From assembly GCA_029556265.1 (NCBI GenBank), contig JAKQFH010000012.1, forward strand, positions 33,705-97,704: 64,000 bases of DNA, read 5' to 3'. A program made the position numbers and the translations under genes. This DNA comes from Chloroflexota bacterium. GTDB taxonomy: Bacteria > Chloroflexota > Anaerolineae > Anaerolineales > Anaerolineaceae. This document shows, one piece after another, positions 1 to 8,018 of this stretch. How positions within the stretch are numbered: position 1 is the first letter of the stretch; every line of letters starts with the position of its first letter. The notes below the pieces were generated by a model. It saw only the letters and a list, made by a program, of their open reading frames with translations. It made no database searches and had not been told where the DNA came from.

Positions 1-45
1 TGACGCCAGCGAGAATACTTTCCAGGCTCCCGGTAGTTATTGGAT

Positions 46-73
46 TTGACAAAACAGAAGGAATGGATAAAAT
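46..73 (+). promoter_or_regulatory. Promoter of the tRNA-Leu gene
   Basis: A perfect -35 hexamer TTGACA (46-51) is followed after 16 bp by TAAAAT (68-73, five of six matches to the -10 consensus). The tRNA body begins 11 bp further on, as expected for a sigma70-type stable RNA promoter. Confidence 0.75.
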
Positions 74-84
74 ATTACTCTACC

Positions 85-169
85 GCCGGAGTGGTGGAAC
101 TGGCAGACACGCTACGTTCAGGGCGTAGTGAGCATAGCGCTCGTGAGAGTTCAAATCTCTCCTTCGGCA
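85..169 (+). tRNA. tRNA-Leu (anticodon CAG)
   Basis: The acceptor stem pairs GCCGGAG (85-91) with CTTCGGC (162-168), with one G-U pair. The anticodon stem CTACG/CGTAG encloses the loop TTCAGGG, giving anticodon CAG, which reads CUG leucine codons. A long variable arm fits a class II tRNA, and the T-loop TTCAAAT is present. The discriminator base is A169. The CCA end is not encoded. Confidence 0.95.
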
Positions 170-171
170 CA

Positions 172-201
172 AACGCAACCGCTTTGGTTGCGTTTTTTTT
201 T
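172..201 (+). terminator. Rho-independent terminator after tRNA-Leu
   Basis: A 9-bp stem AACGCAACC/GGTTGCGTT (172-180 with 186-194), loop GCTTT, runs straight into a tract of T residues ending at 201. Confidence 0.9.
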
Positions 202-265
202 ACGCCTTCTTGAGTGCGCCGGGCGGATGCCGCGGTGGTACAATTGTTGCAACAGAATCGGGCAT

Positions 266-664
266 ATGAAGAAGCTTTGGGAAAAAATTAAACAGGTAAA
301 TTGGACCGATCGGCGGGTTTTGTTGGTTATTGGCGTTGTTGTCCTTGTTTTCATGATGATGGATTTCAATAACCGCATGGTGCGCTCGCTTAAACTTGAG
401 AAACAGGAGCAGCAGCTCCAAACGCGCGTGGCAGCCCTCAACCAGACCAAGCAGCGCCTCGAAGCTGACATCGCGTATGCCAATTCCGACCGCGCCGTGG
501 AAGAATGGGCGCGAGAAGAGGCAAAGCTCATCAAGGAAGGGGACGTCCCGATTATCATCCGTCCTCAATCCAATGCCACCCCTGTGCCAACCCCGACGCC
601 GCTTCCGGAAACCAAGGAGCTTTCCCGTCTGGAAATTTGGAAGCAGCTTTTCTGGGGAGAATAA
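266..664 (+). CDS. Septum formation initiator-like protein (FtsB/DivIC family)
   Basis: A 132-residue membrane protein resembling the FtsB/DivIC family, which links the division apparatus to septal peptidoglycan synthesis. A basic N-terminus (MKKLWEKIK) leads into one membrane segment at about residues 20-36, then a coiled-coil stretch (about 38-75) rich in Leu, Glu and Gln, and the typical short 'REEAKLIKEGD' element seen after FtsB coiled coils. The tail is a PTPTPTP linker ending in WKQLFWGE. The ATG at 266 is chosen because an upstream in-frame start at 128 would place coding sequence inside the tRNA. A TACAAT -10-like box lies at 239-244. The gene stands alone and is followed by a terminator. 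The family call is by architecture, since this family is poorly conserved in sequence. Confidence 0.75.
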   Translation: MKKLWEKIKQVNWTDRRVLLVIGVVVLVFMMMDFNNRMVRSLKLEKQEQQLQTRVAALNQTKQRLEADIAYANSDRAVEEWAREEAKLIKEGDVPIIIRPQSNATPVPTPTPLPETKELSRLEIWKQLFWGE

Positions 665-692
665 ACCCGTGTGGTTATGCTGAAAACCGCAG

Positions 693-722
693 CTCCGCCG
701 CAAACGCGGAGTTTCTTGTTTT
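693..722 (+). terminator. Terminator after the septum protein gene
   Basis: Stem CTCCGC (693-698) pairs with GCGGAG (706-711), followed by the T-rich run TTTCTTGTTTT (712-722). Confidence 0.75.
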
Positions 723-887
723 CAAATCCGCGGCTCTCAAAAATCACAGCAGCGATCCCCCCAAAACCAGCTTGACTTCAGCCCCGGCAGCCGGGTCAAG
801 CCGCGCCTGCCAGGCCGGTTTCTCCAGCCGGGCATGAGTCGCGCGGCGCTTCAGGATCGCGCAGGGGCGATTTTCTCGTTTCTCGGG

Positions 888-893
888 TATAAT
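888..893 (+). promoter_or_regulatory. -10 element close to the MazG-like start
   Basis: A perfect TATAAT lies 9 bp upstream of the ATG at 903, with no recognisable -35 hexamer and no Shine-Dalgarno sequence between box and start. The transcript would begin at or within a few bases of the start codon. Confidence 0.5.
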
Positions 894-902
894 CTCAAGG
901 TT

Positions 903-1229
903 ATGAACCTGGATGAATTGACCCATAAGATGCACGCTCTGGTGGAATCCAAGGGTTGGTACGCTGCGGATTCAGTCAAACAACAGACGCCGCGCAACCT
1001 TGCCATCTCCCTGGTTTTGGAAGCCGCGGAAGTCCTCGAGCTTTTTCAATGGCAGTCAGACTGCGAAGACAAGGCAGCCCTGGCGGGAGAGCTGGCGGAT
1101 ACGGCGCTCTTCCTGCTGCAGCTCGCCAACGTTTCCGGGATTGATTTGGAGCAGGCAATCCTGACGAAAATTGACCAAAACCAAAAACGGCTGTGGCCGG
1201 AACATTTGGGTAAGGAGCTAAAGCCATGA
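903..1229 (+). CDS. MazG-like nucleotide pyrophosphohydrolase
   Basis: A 108-residue protein of the single-domain MazG-like (YpjD-type) family, which hydrolyses (d)NTPs or related nucleotides to monophosphate and pyrophosphate. The metal-binding pattern is visible as an EAAEVLELFQW helix followed by a second helix LAGELADTALFLLQLAN, where the Glu and Asp residues would hold Mg2+. Length is normal for the minimal domain. The start at 903 is preferred over an in-frame ATG at 834 because the family begins at MNLDEL and a TATAAT box sits just upstream of 903. Its stop overlaps the next start in an ATGA arrangement, so it is probably translationally coupled to the LOG-like gene. The exact substrate cannot be told from sequence. 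Confidence 0.85.
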   Translation: MNLDELTHKMHALVESKGWYAADSVKQQTPRNLAISLVLEAAEVLELFQWQSDCEDKAALAGELADTALFLLQLANVSGIDLEQAILTKIDQNQKRLWPEHLGKELKP

Positions 1230-1774
1230 TTATCGCAGTCTACGGCAGCGCCAAACCCGCGGCAGGGGACGCGCTCTATGAAGAAGCCCGCCGCTTGGGC
1301 GCGCTGCTCGCGCGGCAGGGCCACACGGTGATGACCGGAGGTTATTGCGGCACAATGGAAGCCGTCTCCCGAGGTGCGGCGGAAGCCGGTGGAAACACGA
1401 TTGGCGTCACATGCGCCGAAATTGAACGCTACCGCCCGGGCGGTGCCAACCCCTGGGTGCAGGTTGATATCCGCACCGAAACGCTCACCCAGCGTCTGGA
1501 AGTGCTCACGCGCCAACCAGACGCGATGATCGCGCTGCCCGGCGGGGTTGGCACCCTGGCAGAAATCAGCCTGGCGCTGAACCTGGCGGTTATCTCCGCG
1601 GTTGCGGCCAAGCCTTTCATTCTGGTGGGTTCCGCCTGGCGTGAAACCTTCAACACATTTTATGCCCGGAACAACGGTTTTACGTCCCGGGAGGATTTTG
1701 CGCGCCTGCACTTTTGCCAGACCCCTGACGAAGCGTTTGAAATGATTCAAAACAATACCCTGATAGGATTTTAG
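1226..1774 (+). CDS. LOG family / TIGR00725-like Rossmann-fold protein
   Basis: A 182-residue protein with the signature PGGVGTLAE of the LOG/'lysine decarboxylase-like' family, preceded by an N-terminal nucleotide-binding segment (MIIAVYGSAKPAAGD) and a GGYCGTMEAVSRGA element. Family members are phosphoribohydrolases acting on nucleoside monophosphates (cytokinin activation) or bind molybdenum cofactor; which applies here is unknown. The partnership with a MazG-like pyrophosphohydrolase (4-bp overlap) suggests a nucleotide salvage or clean-up role, which is inference. The proS gene starts 2 bp after the stop, so all three are probably co-transcribed. Confidence 0.85.
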   Translation: MIIAVYGSAKPAAGDALYEEARRLGALLARQGHTVMTGGYCGTMEAVSRGAAEAGGNTIGVTCAEIERYRPGGANPWVQVDIRTETLTQRLEVLTRQPDAMIALPGGVGTLAEISLALNLAVISAVAAKPFILVGSAWRETFNTFYARNNGFTSREDFARLHFCQTPDEAFEMIQNNTLIGF

Positions 1775-1776
1775 CA

Positions 1777-3210
1777 ATGGAAAAAAAACTGCCCTCCCGT
1801 CAAGAAAACTTCTCCGAATGGTACAACCAACTCGTTCTGCGCGCGGAACTGGCCGATTACGCGCCGGTGCGCGGCTGTATGGTTGTGCGTCCGTACGGCT
1901 GGGCGCTCTGGGAAAACATCCAGAAAGCGCTGGATGAGCGCTTCAAAGCTACCGGGCACGTCAACGCGGCCTTCCCCATGCTCATCCCCCAGTCATTCAT
2001 GACCAAAGAAAAAGAGCATGTGGAGGGGTTTTCTCCGGAACTGGCAGTAGTTACCCACGGCGGGGGAGAACAATTGGAGGAACCCCTGGTGGTTCGCCCG
2101 ACTTCCGAAACTATCATCGGGACCATGTACGCCAAATGGATTCAATCCTACCGGGACCTGCCGGTTCTGATTAACCAATGGGCCAACGTTGTCCGCTGGG
2201 AAATGCGCACCAAGCTCTTTTTGCGCACGCTGGAATTCTATTGGCAGGAAGGCCATACCGCGCATGCCGCCGAACAGGAAGCGGTTGAGGAAACCGAGCG
2301 CATGCTGCAGGTTTACGCGGACTTCGCGCGAACCGAAGCCGCTGTGCCAGTCATCCCGGGACGAAAAAGCGAATCCGAAAAATTTGCCGGCGCGGTCGCG
2401 ACCTACTCCATCGAAGCCATGATGGGCGACACGAAAGCCCTGCAAGCCGGCACATCACACTTCCTCGGTCAAAATTTTGCCAGGGCTTTTGAAATCAAAT
2501 TCCTGGATGAGAATAACCAACTCCAGCACTGCTGGACAACCTCGTGGGGGCTTTCCACGCGCTTCATCGGCGCGATTATCATGACTCATGGGGACGACCA
2601 GGGATTGATTCTTCCTCCCCGCCTCGCCCCAATTCAGGCGGTCATCGTGCCCATTTACCGCAGCGATGCGGAAAAAAGCGCGGTGATGGAAGCGGTTCAG
2701 GCAGTCCAAACCCAGTTGAAAGACCTGCGCCTCAAGGTAGACGACCGCGAGGGCCTGACTCCCGGTTTCAAGTTCAATGACTGGGAGCTGAAAGGCGTTC
2801 CCCTGCGCATCGAAATTGGCCCGAAGGACGTGCAAAATGGAACGGCCGCCCTCAGCCGCAGGGATATTCCCGGACGGGACGGCAAATCCTTCGCGCCCAT
2901 GGCCACCCTTGAAAGCTCCGTGCCAGCGCTCCTGCAGACTATCCAAAACAACCTGCTTGCCAAAGCGACAGCTTTTCGCGACAGCCACATCTTCGAAGTA
3001 AGCGATTACGACAGCTTTAAGCAGGTCGTCTCGGAGCAAGGTTGGGCATACGCCTGGTGGAGCGATGACAGCGATAATGAAGCCCGCATCAAAGAGGAAA
3101 CAAAAGCCACCTTGCGCGTCTACGCGAGCAACCCCAACCCTGGGGAAGGCGTGTGCTTTTACAGCGGCAGGAAAACAAACAAAAAAGCTTACTTCGCGCG
3201 TTCATATTAA
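1777..3210 (+). CDS. proS: Prolyl-tRNA synthetase, archaeal/eukaryotic type
   Basis: Charges tRNA-Pro with proline. The protein is 477 residues and lacks the large editing insertion of the bacterial type, which marks it as the archaeal/eukaryotic-like ProS (type 3). Visible class II motifs are LVVRPTSETIIGTMYAKW (motif 1-2 region), a motif 2 loop RTKLFLRTLEFYWQEGHTAH, and motif 3 in GDDQGLILPPRLAP. An anticodon-binding domain follows, and the C-terminal zinc-like domain ends in the conserved KKAYFARSY. The gene follows the LOG-like gene by 2 bp. Confidence 0.97.
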   Translation: MEKKLPSRQENFSEWYNQLVLRAELADYAPVRGCMVVRPYGWALWENIQKALDERFKATGHVNAAFPMLIPQSFMTKEKEHVEGFSPELAVVTHGGGEQLEEPLVVRPTSETIIGTMYAKWIQSYRDLPVLINQWANVVRWEMRTKLFLRTLEFYWQEGHTAHAAEQEAVEETERMLQVYADFARTEAAVPVIPGRKSESEKFAGAVATYSIEAMMGDTKALQAGTSHFLGQNFARAFEIKFLDENNQLQHCWTTSWGLSTRFIGAIIMTHGDDQGLILPPRLAPIQAVIVPIYRSDAEKSAVMEAVQAVQTQLKDLRLKVDDREGLTPGFKFNDWELKGVPLRIEIGPKDVQNGTAALSRRDIPGRDGKSFAPMATLESSVPALLQTIQNNLLAKATAFRDSHIFEVSDYDSFKQVVSEQGWAYAWWSDDSDNEARIKEETKATLRVYASNPNPGEGVCFYSGRKTNKKAYFARSY

Positions 3211-3219
3211 ACCAGAAGC

Positions 3220-4035
3220 ATGCCAGCCATCGACTTGACCAGGCTCCAAAAACAAATCGGGGAGCTGGTTTCGGCTTTTTCCGAACCAGCGGCTTTCCTG
3301 AAGACCCTGCATGAAATTCTGGGCTTTTATGAACGTCGGGCATACCGCCCAAACCGGGAGTTGATGCCGAAAACCTTTATGCGCTCGTACAATCTGCCAG
3401 CGCAAGTCCTGACGTTGATTGAGATTGGGCTGAAACAACCTGCCAGCCTTTACCAGGAAGAGGCCCTCAGGCTGGCGCAAGCCCTCTGGCAGGATCCCTA
3501 TTATGAAGCCCGCGTGCTTGCCGCGGGTATCCTGGGTCATCTGCCAGCCGAGCTAAGCGGGGAAACCCTGGCTTTGATTGAGGAGTGGATTTCAGCCCCT
3601 TTGGACCGGGCGGCATTGCAAACCCTTCTGGAGAAAGGCAGCCTTCCTGCGCGTCTGGCCGGCACCTGGTTCCCTTTCGTCGAAAAGCTGCTCAGCAGCC
3701 CTTCCACGCGCGCCCAATCAGTTGGTCTGCTCGCGCTGGCAAAAGACCTGGAGCAGCGCCCGCTCACCAAATACACCGGCATTTTCAACCTGATTCGCCC
3801 GTTCCTTCAGGCGGGCGAGGAAAGCCTGGAGCTGAACCTCAGCCTGGTCGTGAAGACCCTCGCCCAGCGCACCCCCAACGAGACCGCGTATTTCCTGAAA
3901 CAGGTCCTGGCAGACAGTTCCGACAGCGGGATTGAGCGCCGGATTCGGGGTTACCTTGAGTTTTTCCCTCCTGACGCCGCTGCCGGTCTGCTCAAGTCGG
4001 TTAAGAATCACGCCAGTATCTATAAGACAAAATAG
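3220..4035 (+). CDS. HEAT-repeat protein, AlkD-like
   Basis: A 271-residue all-helical protein with repeated amphipathic helices (for example LAQALWQDPYYEARVLAAGILGHLP and later LALIEEWI, TWFPFVEKLL units), the pattern of AlkD-type HEAT-like repeats. AlkD enzymes are DNA glycosylases that remove bulky or cationic alkylated bases by wrapping the DNA, but the family also contains members without known activity. The Trp/Asp/Arg catalytic set cannot be confirmed by eye. The gene starts 9 bp after proS and probably shares its transcript. Alternative: a general HEAT-repeat scaffold protein. Confidence 0.6.
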   Translation: MPAIDLTRLQKQIGELVSAFSEPAAFLKTLHEILGFYERRAYRPNRELMPKTFMRSYNLPAQVLTLIEIGLKQPASLYQEEALRLAQALWQDPYYEARVLAAGILGHLPAELSGETLALIEEWISAPLDRAALQTLLEKGSLPARLAGTWFPFVEKLLSSPSTRAQSVGLLALAKDLEQRPLTKYTGIFNLIRPFLQAGEESLELNLSLVVKTLAQRTPNETAYFLKQVLADSSDSGIERRIRGYLEFFPPDAAAGLLKSVKNHASIYKTK

Positions 4036-4377
4036 CCCGCGCCTCATCACCCGCGAGCATATTGCTGTCGGTGTCGATAACGCGCCTGCCTTTCCACATA
4101 AAGTGGCCCATCGCATAGTTCCATCGGATAAACGGCAGGGTCCCCTGGCGTTTGGAAGCATGCGTAATAATGGCTGACAGCGTCCTGACACTGTGCTTAT
4201 GCCATCAAGCTGTCAGCAAACACGCGGGTCCATCCACAAGAGCTGAGCGCCTTTACAGAACGCTGAAAACAGAAAAATGTCCCCCATCCGACAGCATGAA
4301 TTTGATTTCTATCCCCTCCTTGGCATTAAGCAAGACAGCCCGGGATTTCCGGGCTGTCTGTCAACTGACTGATTGGC
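4036..4377. other. Intergenic region between convergent genes
   Basis: 342 bp between the HEAT protein gene and the end of hppA. Apart from the hairpin at 4333-4359, no gene, repeat or promoter could be supported; short open frames here lack family resemblance and ribosome sites. Confidence 0.6.
4333..4359 (-). terminator. Hairpin downstream of hppA
   Basis: Perfect 11-bp stem AGACAGCCCGG/CCGGGCTGTCT with a 5-base loop, 18 bp after the hppA stop. There is no T tract on the minus strand, so termination is likely but not certain. Confidence 0.6.
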
Positions 4378-6450
4378 TTAGAAAAGATGAAAAACAGCGA
4401 TTATCGGGGCAAATAGCGACGCGACAAGCGACATCACGGTGATGAGCGTATTGAGCGAAGGGCCGGCGGTGTCTTTGAAAGGGTCACCAACCGTATCCCC
4501 CACCACAGCGGCTTTGTGCGCTTCGGAGCCAGGGCCGCCAAACTTGCCGGTTTCAACGAATTTTTTGGCGTTATCCCACAAACCCCCGGCGTTTGCCATT
4601 AAGAGCGCGAAGATGACGCCGGTGAAAATTGCGCCGCCCAGGAACCCGCCCAAAGCGTTTGGACCAAGCAAAAAGCCGATGACAAGCGGCAGCCCAACCG
4701 CCAGAAAAGCAGGTAAGAGCAGCGAAGACAGCGCGCCATGCGCGGCCAAACCAACACAGCGGTCGTAATCGGGGTCCTCAGTGCCTGCCAGGATACCCGG
4801 CTTTTCATGGAACTGCCGGCGAATTTCTTCAATCATATCAAACGCGTTGTGGGTCACGGAAAGCATCAGCAAAGCGGAGAACAAGGGTGGGGTCATCGCG
4901 CCTAAAAACACGCCCGCGATAACCATGGGTTCCCGCAGGCTGATGTTCAGGTCAATCCCATTCGCTTTTACGACCTCCGAGTACGCGGCAAAAAGCGCCA
5001 AAACGGTCAGCGCGGCCGCGCTGATTGAAAAACCCTTGGTGATAGCTTTGGCCGTATTGCCCGCAGAGTCGAGCACGTCCGCGCGTTCAATCACATCCTG
5101 ACCCATCCCTGCCATTTCGGCGATACCGCGCGCGTTGTCCACAATCGGACCGTAAGCATCCGCGGAAACAATCATCCCGCTGATGGAAAGCATCCCTACC
5201 GCCGCCACGCCAATACCATAAATTCCCGGTAAACCATTGCTCACCGCGACATTGTATGAAAGCAAAGTCGCCACCACAACACCGAGGATTGAAGGCACAA
5301 TCGAAATCAGGCCGTAGCTGTAGCCAGTGATGATTGTTATCGCGGATCCCGACGTGGACACCCGGGCTGTTTCCTGCACGGGTTTGTACTGGTCATTCGT
5401 AAAGAAGTCCGTAGTGAAGCCAATGATAACGCCGGTCACAATGCCAATGGTGGCCGACCAAAATATTCCCGCGTCAATAATTTTCGTGAAGCTCAAGATC
5501 AGCAAGGCTGCCACATAGATAATGCAGGTAATAATCGTGCCGCGGTTCAACGCCGCGCCGGGTTTTCCGCCTTCTTTAACCTTGACAAACTCAATCCCAA
5601 GCAGAGAGGCAAATGTGCCAATAGTACACAGGATTAACGGTATCACGGTGTATTTGTACTGCATCGCGGAGGCGAAGCTGGCGCCCAAAATCATCACAGC
5701 CACAGCGCTGGCAACATAACTGTCAAAAATATCCGCGCCCATGCCTGCCACATCGCCCACATTATCCCCGACATTATCGGCGACAACCGCCGGGTTGCGA
5801 GGGTCATCTTCAGGGATGCCAAGTTCAACCTTACCCACCAGGTCGGCAGCAATATCCGCGGTTTTCGTATAAATGCCGCCCCCGGCTTTCGCCAGCAGCG
5901 CCAACGTGCTGGCGCCAAAACTGAAGCCCAACACCGCGTGTGAATCTTTGGTAAGCATAAAAATCAGGCTCATCCCGATGACCGCCAGTCCGACCATCGC
6001 CAAACCCAAAACCGCACCGGCGTAGAAGGAAAGCCGGAAAGCCTGCTGCAAGCTCTTCTGGGCGGCAGTGGCTGTGCGGACGTTGGCTTCAACTGCCACG
6101 CGCATCCCCATATACCCGGCGACTGCCGAGCTCAGCGCGCCAATAATGAAACATGCCGCCATGACCACGCCCATGCCAGGTTGGATTTGAACGCCTGTCG
6201 TCCCGATTGTTTCAAAGTTGAAGCTGAATATGAGCGCGATGATAATCCCAAGCACCAGGGCGAGGCTTGCAAGCGCGGTATACAGACGCTTAAGATAGGT
6301 ATTCGCGCCGCTGCGGATCCAACCCGCCACCTGCTGGGCTTTTTCAGAGCCCGGGTCCTGTCGAAGAACCCAGAAATAAAGATAGACAGCAACCGCGATT
6401 GAAATAGCCCCACCCGCGATTCCAACAATCAACCAAATTTGATAATCCAT
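4378..6450 (-). CDS. hppA: Membrane-bound H+-translocating pyrophosphatase, K+-independent type
   Basis: A 690-residue polytopic enzyme that couples pyrophosphate hydrolysis to proton pumping across the cytoplasmic membrane. The acidic substrate motifs are intact: DNVGDNVGDVAGMGADIFDS and GDTVGDPFKDTAGPSLN, plus GGGIYTKTADIAADLVGK near the second catalytic loop. The cation-specificity segment reads GNTAKAITKGF: Lys at the position where K+-dependent enzymes have Ala, with Thr three residues on, the combination known for K+-independent proton pumps. The start MDYQIWLIVGIAG at 6450 has a good ribosome site (AGGAAGAGGT); a longer frame reaching 6585 lacks family similarity and overlaps the next gene upstream. 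It probably recovers energy from biosynthetic pyrophosphate in an anaerobe. Confidence 0.95.
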   Translation of the reverse strand: MDYQIWLIVGIAGGAISIAVAVYLYFWVLRQDPGSEKAQQVAGWIRSGANTYLKRLYTALASLALVLGIIIALIFSFNFETIGTTGVQIQPGMGVVMAACFIIGALSSAVAGYMGMRVAVEANVRTATAAQKSLQQAFRLSFYAGAVLGLAMVGLAVIGMSLIFMLTKDSHAVLGFSFGASTLALLAKAGGGIYTKTADIAADLVGKVELGIPEDDPRNPAVVADNVGDNVGDVAGMGADIFDSYVASAVAVMILGASFASAMQYKYTVIPLILCTIGTFASLLGIEFVKVKEGGKPGAALNRGTIITCIIYVAALLILSFTKIIDAGIFWSATIGIVTGVIIGFTTDFFTNDQYKPVQETARVSTSGSAITIITGYSYGLISIVPSILGVVVATLLSYNVAVSNGLPGIYGIGVAAVGMLSISGMIVSADAYGPIVDNARGIAEMAGMGQDVIERADVLDSAGNTAKAITKGFSISAAALTVLALFAAYSEVVKANGIDLNISLREPMVIAGVFLGAMTPPLFSALLMLSVTHNAFDMIEEIRRQFHEKPGILAGTEDPDYDRCVGLAAHGALSSLLLPAFLAVGLPLVIGFLLGPNALGGFLGGAIFTGVIFALLMANAGGLWDNAKKFVETGKFGGPGSEAHKAAVVGDTVGDPFKDTAGPSLNTLITVMSLVASLFAPIIAVFHLF

Positions 6451-6487
6451 AAATTGTGACCTCTTCCTATTATTATTGAGACCTGTT

Positions 6488-7252
6488 TTACATATTCGCC
6501 GAACGGAACCAGCGGTAATTTTCAATACGCAGCACGTCTGCGTGTGGCATCGGGTAATAGCGCAGTTTGTCCCGATTTCCCACAAAGAAGCCGTTCTTAA
6601 TCGTACGGTATGGAATTACCGGTGAATGGGTTCGATCGACCATTTTTGTGGAAACATATTTGGTCTTAACATCCGAAAGGCACTGGCGCAGATGATCCGG
6701 GTTGCTGTAAGGCAGGTTGTTCAGCATGCCCATTTCGGGGTCGCTGGAAAGTTCGCCTAACTGGAGCTCCGCGAAAGTGATAGCCGGAACTGAGATTAAA
6801 GAGGTCGGATTCTTAACAATCAAATCAAAAAAACTGACCGCGTCCAAGCGGCTTACCACCAGCGGTGTGACGGGAACAACTTCCTGATAGAGATGAAGCC
6901 CGCTTCCATTCTCAGGGAACTCATCCGAGGCCTTCAGCCCCAAAGTACGCCCGTCCTGCGTGGTCAGGTAAAGGTCCAACAAGGCATCCGGGTCTATATG
7001 TTCCAAAACGCGGTAGACTGAGACGTAAATAGACGCTTTCGGGCGTCCGTCTTCGTGCGGGACACAGCGCTTAAGCGCTTCATCCATGTGAAAATAGGGA
7101 TTTCGATAATTGGGGTCCACTTCAAAAAACATGGCTTGTCCCCGGGATTTTTTTGAGGAACCGACCGCGTAATAGGTACCAAATTCCTCAGGGCTCAACA
7201 TTGACACAATTAATGCTTCGGGGAGTAAAGATAAATAAAAATGCGTTTCCAT
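6488..7252 (-). CDS. Conserved-looking hypothetical protein
   Basis: A 254-residue soluble protein that I do not recognise. The start METHFYLSLLPEALIVSML at 7252 has a GGAG ribosome site 6 bp upstream; an upstream in-frame start (7312) has none. There is no signal peptide or membrane segment. The sequence alternates charged loops and short hydrophobic strands, with the middle containing 'IYVSVYRVLEHIDPDALLD' and the C-terminal end being rich in Tyr, Arg and Asn. Even codon use like its neighbours suggests a genuine gene. It lies 37 bp upstream of hppA on the same strand and may share its transcript, but no functional link is evident. Confidence 0.7.
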   Translation of the reverse strand: METHFYLSLLPEALIVSMLSPEEFGTYYAVGSSKKSRGQAMFFEVDPNYRNPYFHMDEALKRCVPHEDGRPKASIYVSVYRVLEHIDPDALLDLYLTTQDGRTLGLKASDEFPENGSGLHLYQEVVPVTPLVVSRLDAVSFFDLIVKNPTSLISVPAITFAELQLGELSSDPEMGMLNNLPYSNPDHLRQCLSDVKTKYVSTKMVDRTHSPVIPYRTIKNGFFVGNRDKLRYYPMPHADVLRIENYRWFRSANM

Positions 7253-7470
7253 GCGTGCTCCAATCTTCAGAAGATAATTGCCTTGCACCAGGTGTCCAAA
7301 TATCACCAGCATAATTGTATCTTAAAAGGCGGCTTTGGTACCAAAAAAACCAATTGACTGCACAAATCTTAACGGTTGCCGGGTGACATTTTTAATTGAG
7401 GCAACGCTTCCCCTTTAGTTACTTTTATTTTGAGGAAATATGGATACTGTTTTCATCCCTTTATGAACCA

Positions 7471-7495
7471 ACAAAAAGCCCGCGTTTCCGCGGGC
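7471..7495 (-). terminator. Terminator of the small lipoprotein gene
   Basis: Stem GCCCGCG/CGCGGGC (7478-7484 with 7489-7495) with a 4-base loop, followed on the minus strand by TTTTTGT. Confidence 0.85.
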
Positions 7496-7516
7496 GTTCA
7501 TCACTCAGATAATCCA

Positions 7517-7924
7517 TCAGTGGCTGAGCAGATAGTTGATTATGGCTTCTTTTTCCTGGGCAGTAAAGCTGATCCCGTGATGACCGCTCAGAAATTGGTC
7601 CCACTCCGCGTAAGTTTTATCAAACTGGAGCACCCAGTCTAAGGTGTGGTGCCCGCCAAGTTTCTCAAGCAGCAGCGCCTCAGCTTCGGCTTCGCTTATT
7701 GTCGCGGTTTCCGCGGCCGGGTAAGCCGCGCTGGCCGATTCCGCGGCTGCTCCCGCCGGATACGCGCCGGAAGCCTGGTTCGGCGTCGGATTTTCCTCGA
7801 CGCCCCCGTCAACAGAAACAGCTGGCAAATTAATGGAAGTACCTTCATCCTTGGCAGCACAAGCACTCAAAAGAAGTCCAACCGCCAAAATAATGCTTAC
7901 GAAAAGGAATATTTTGCTTTTCAT
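7517..7924 (-). CDS. Small hypothetical lipoprotein
   Basis: A 135-residue secreted lipoprotein. The signal peptide (MKSKIFLFVSIILAVGLLLS) ends in the lipobox LSAC, so Cys22 would be lipidated and the protein tethered to the outer face of the membrane. A low-complexity Ala/Pro/Ser/Tyr linker (about residues 50-75) is followed by a compact domain of about 60 residues with two Gly-His-His elements (GGHHTLDWVLQFDKTY and GHHGISFTAQEKEAIINYLL). The last part resembles the end of small cytochrome-like domains (…EKEAIINYL) but no haem-binding CxxCH is present. Function unknown. The ribosome site is AAAGGA, and a terminator follows. Confidence 0.75.
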   Translation of the reverse strand: MKSKIFLFVSIILAVGLLLSACAAKDEGTSINLPAVSVDGGVEENPTPNQASGAYPAGAAAESASAAYPAAETATISEAEAEALLLEKLGGHHTLDWVLQFDKTYAEWDQFLSGHHGISFTAQEKEAIINYLLSH

Positions 7925-8018
7925 GGATTTATCCTTTCACTTGATGTGAATATTTTACCCGAAACGAGCGCGAAAACACGCTTCCCCGCCTGTCGGGGTA
8001 GATAGCTGCCGGCGAATC

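Noticed and set aside
128..265. N-terminal extension of the septum protein gene starting at 128
   Set aside because: It would overlap the tRNA-Leu gene and its terminator, and the encoded segment has no family similarity.
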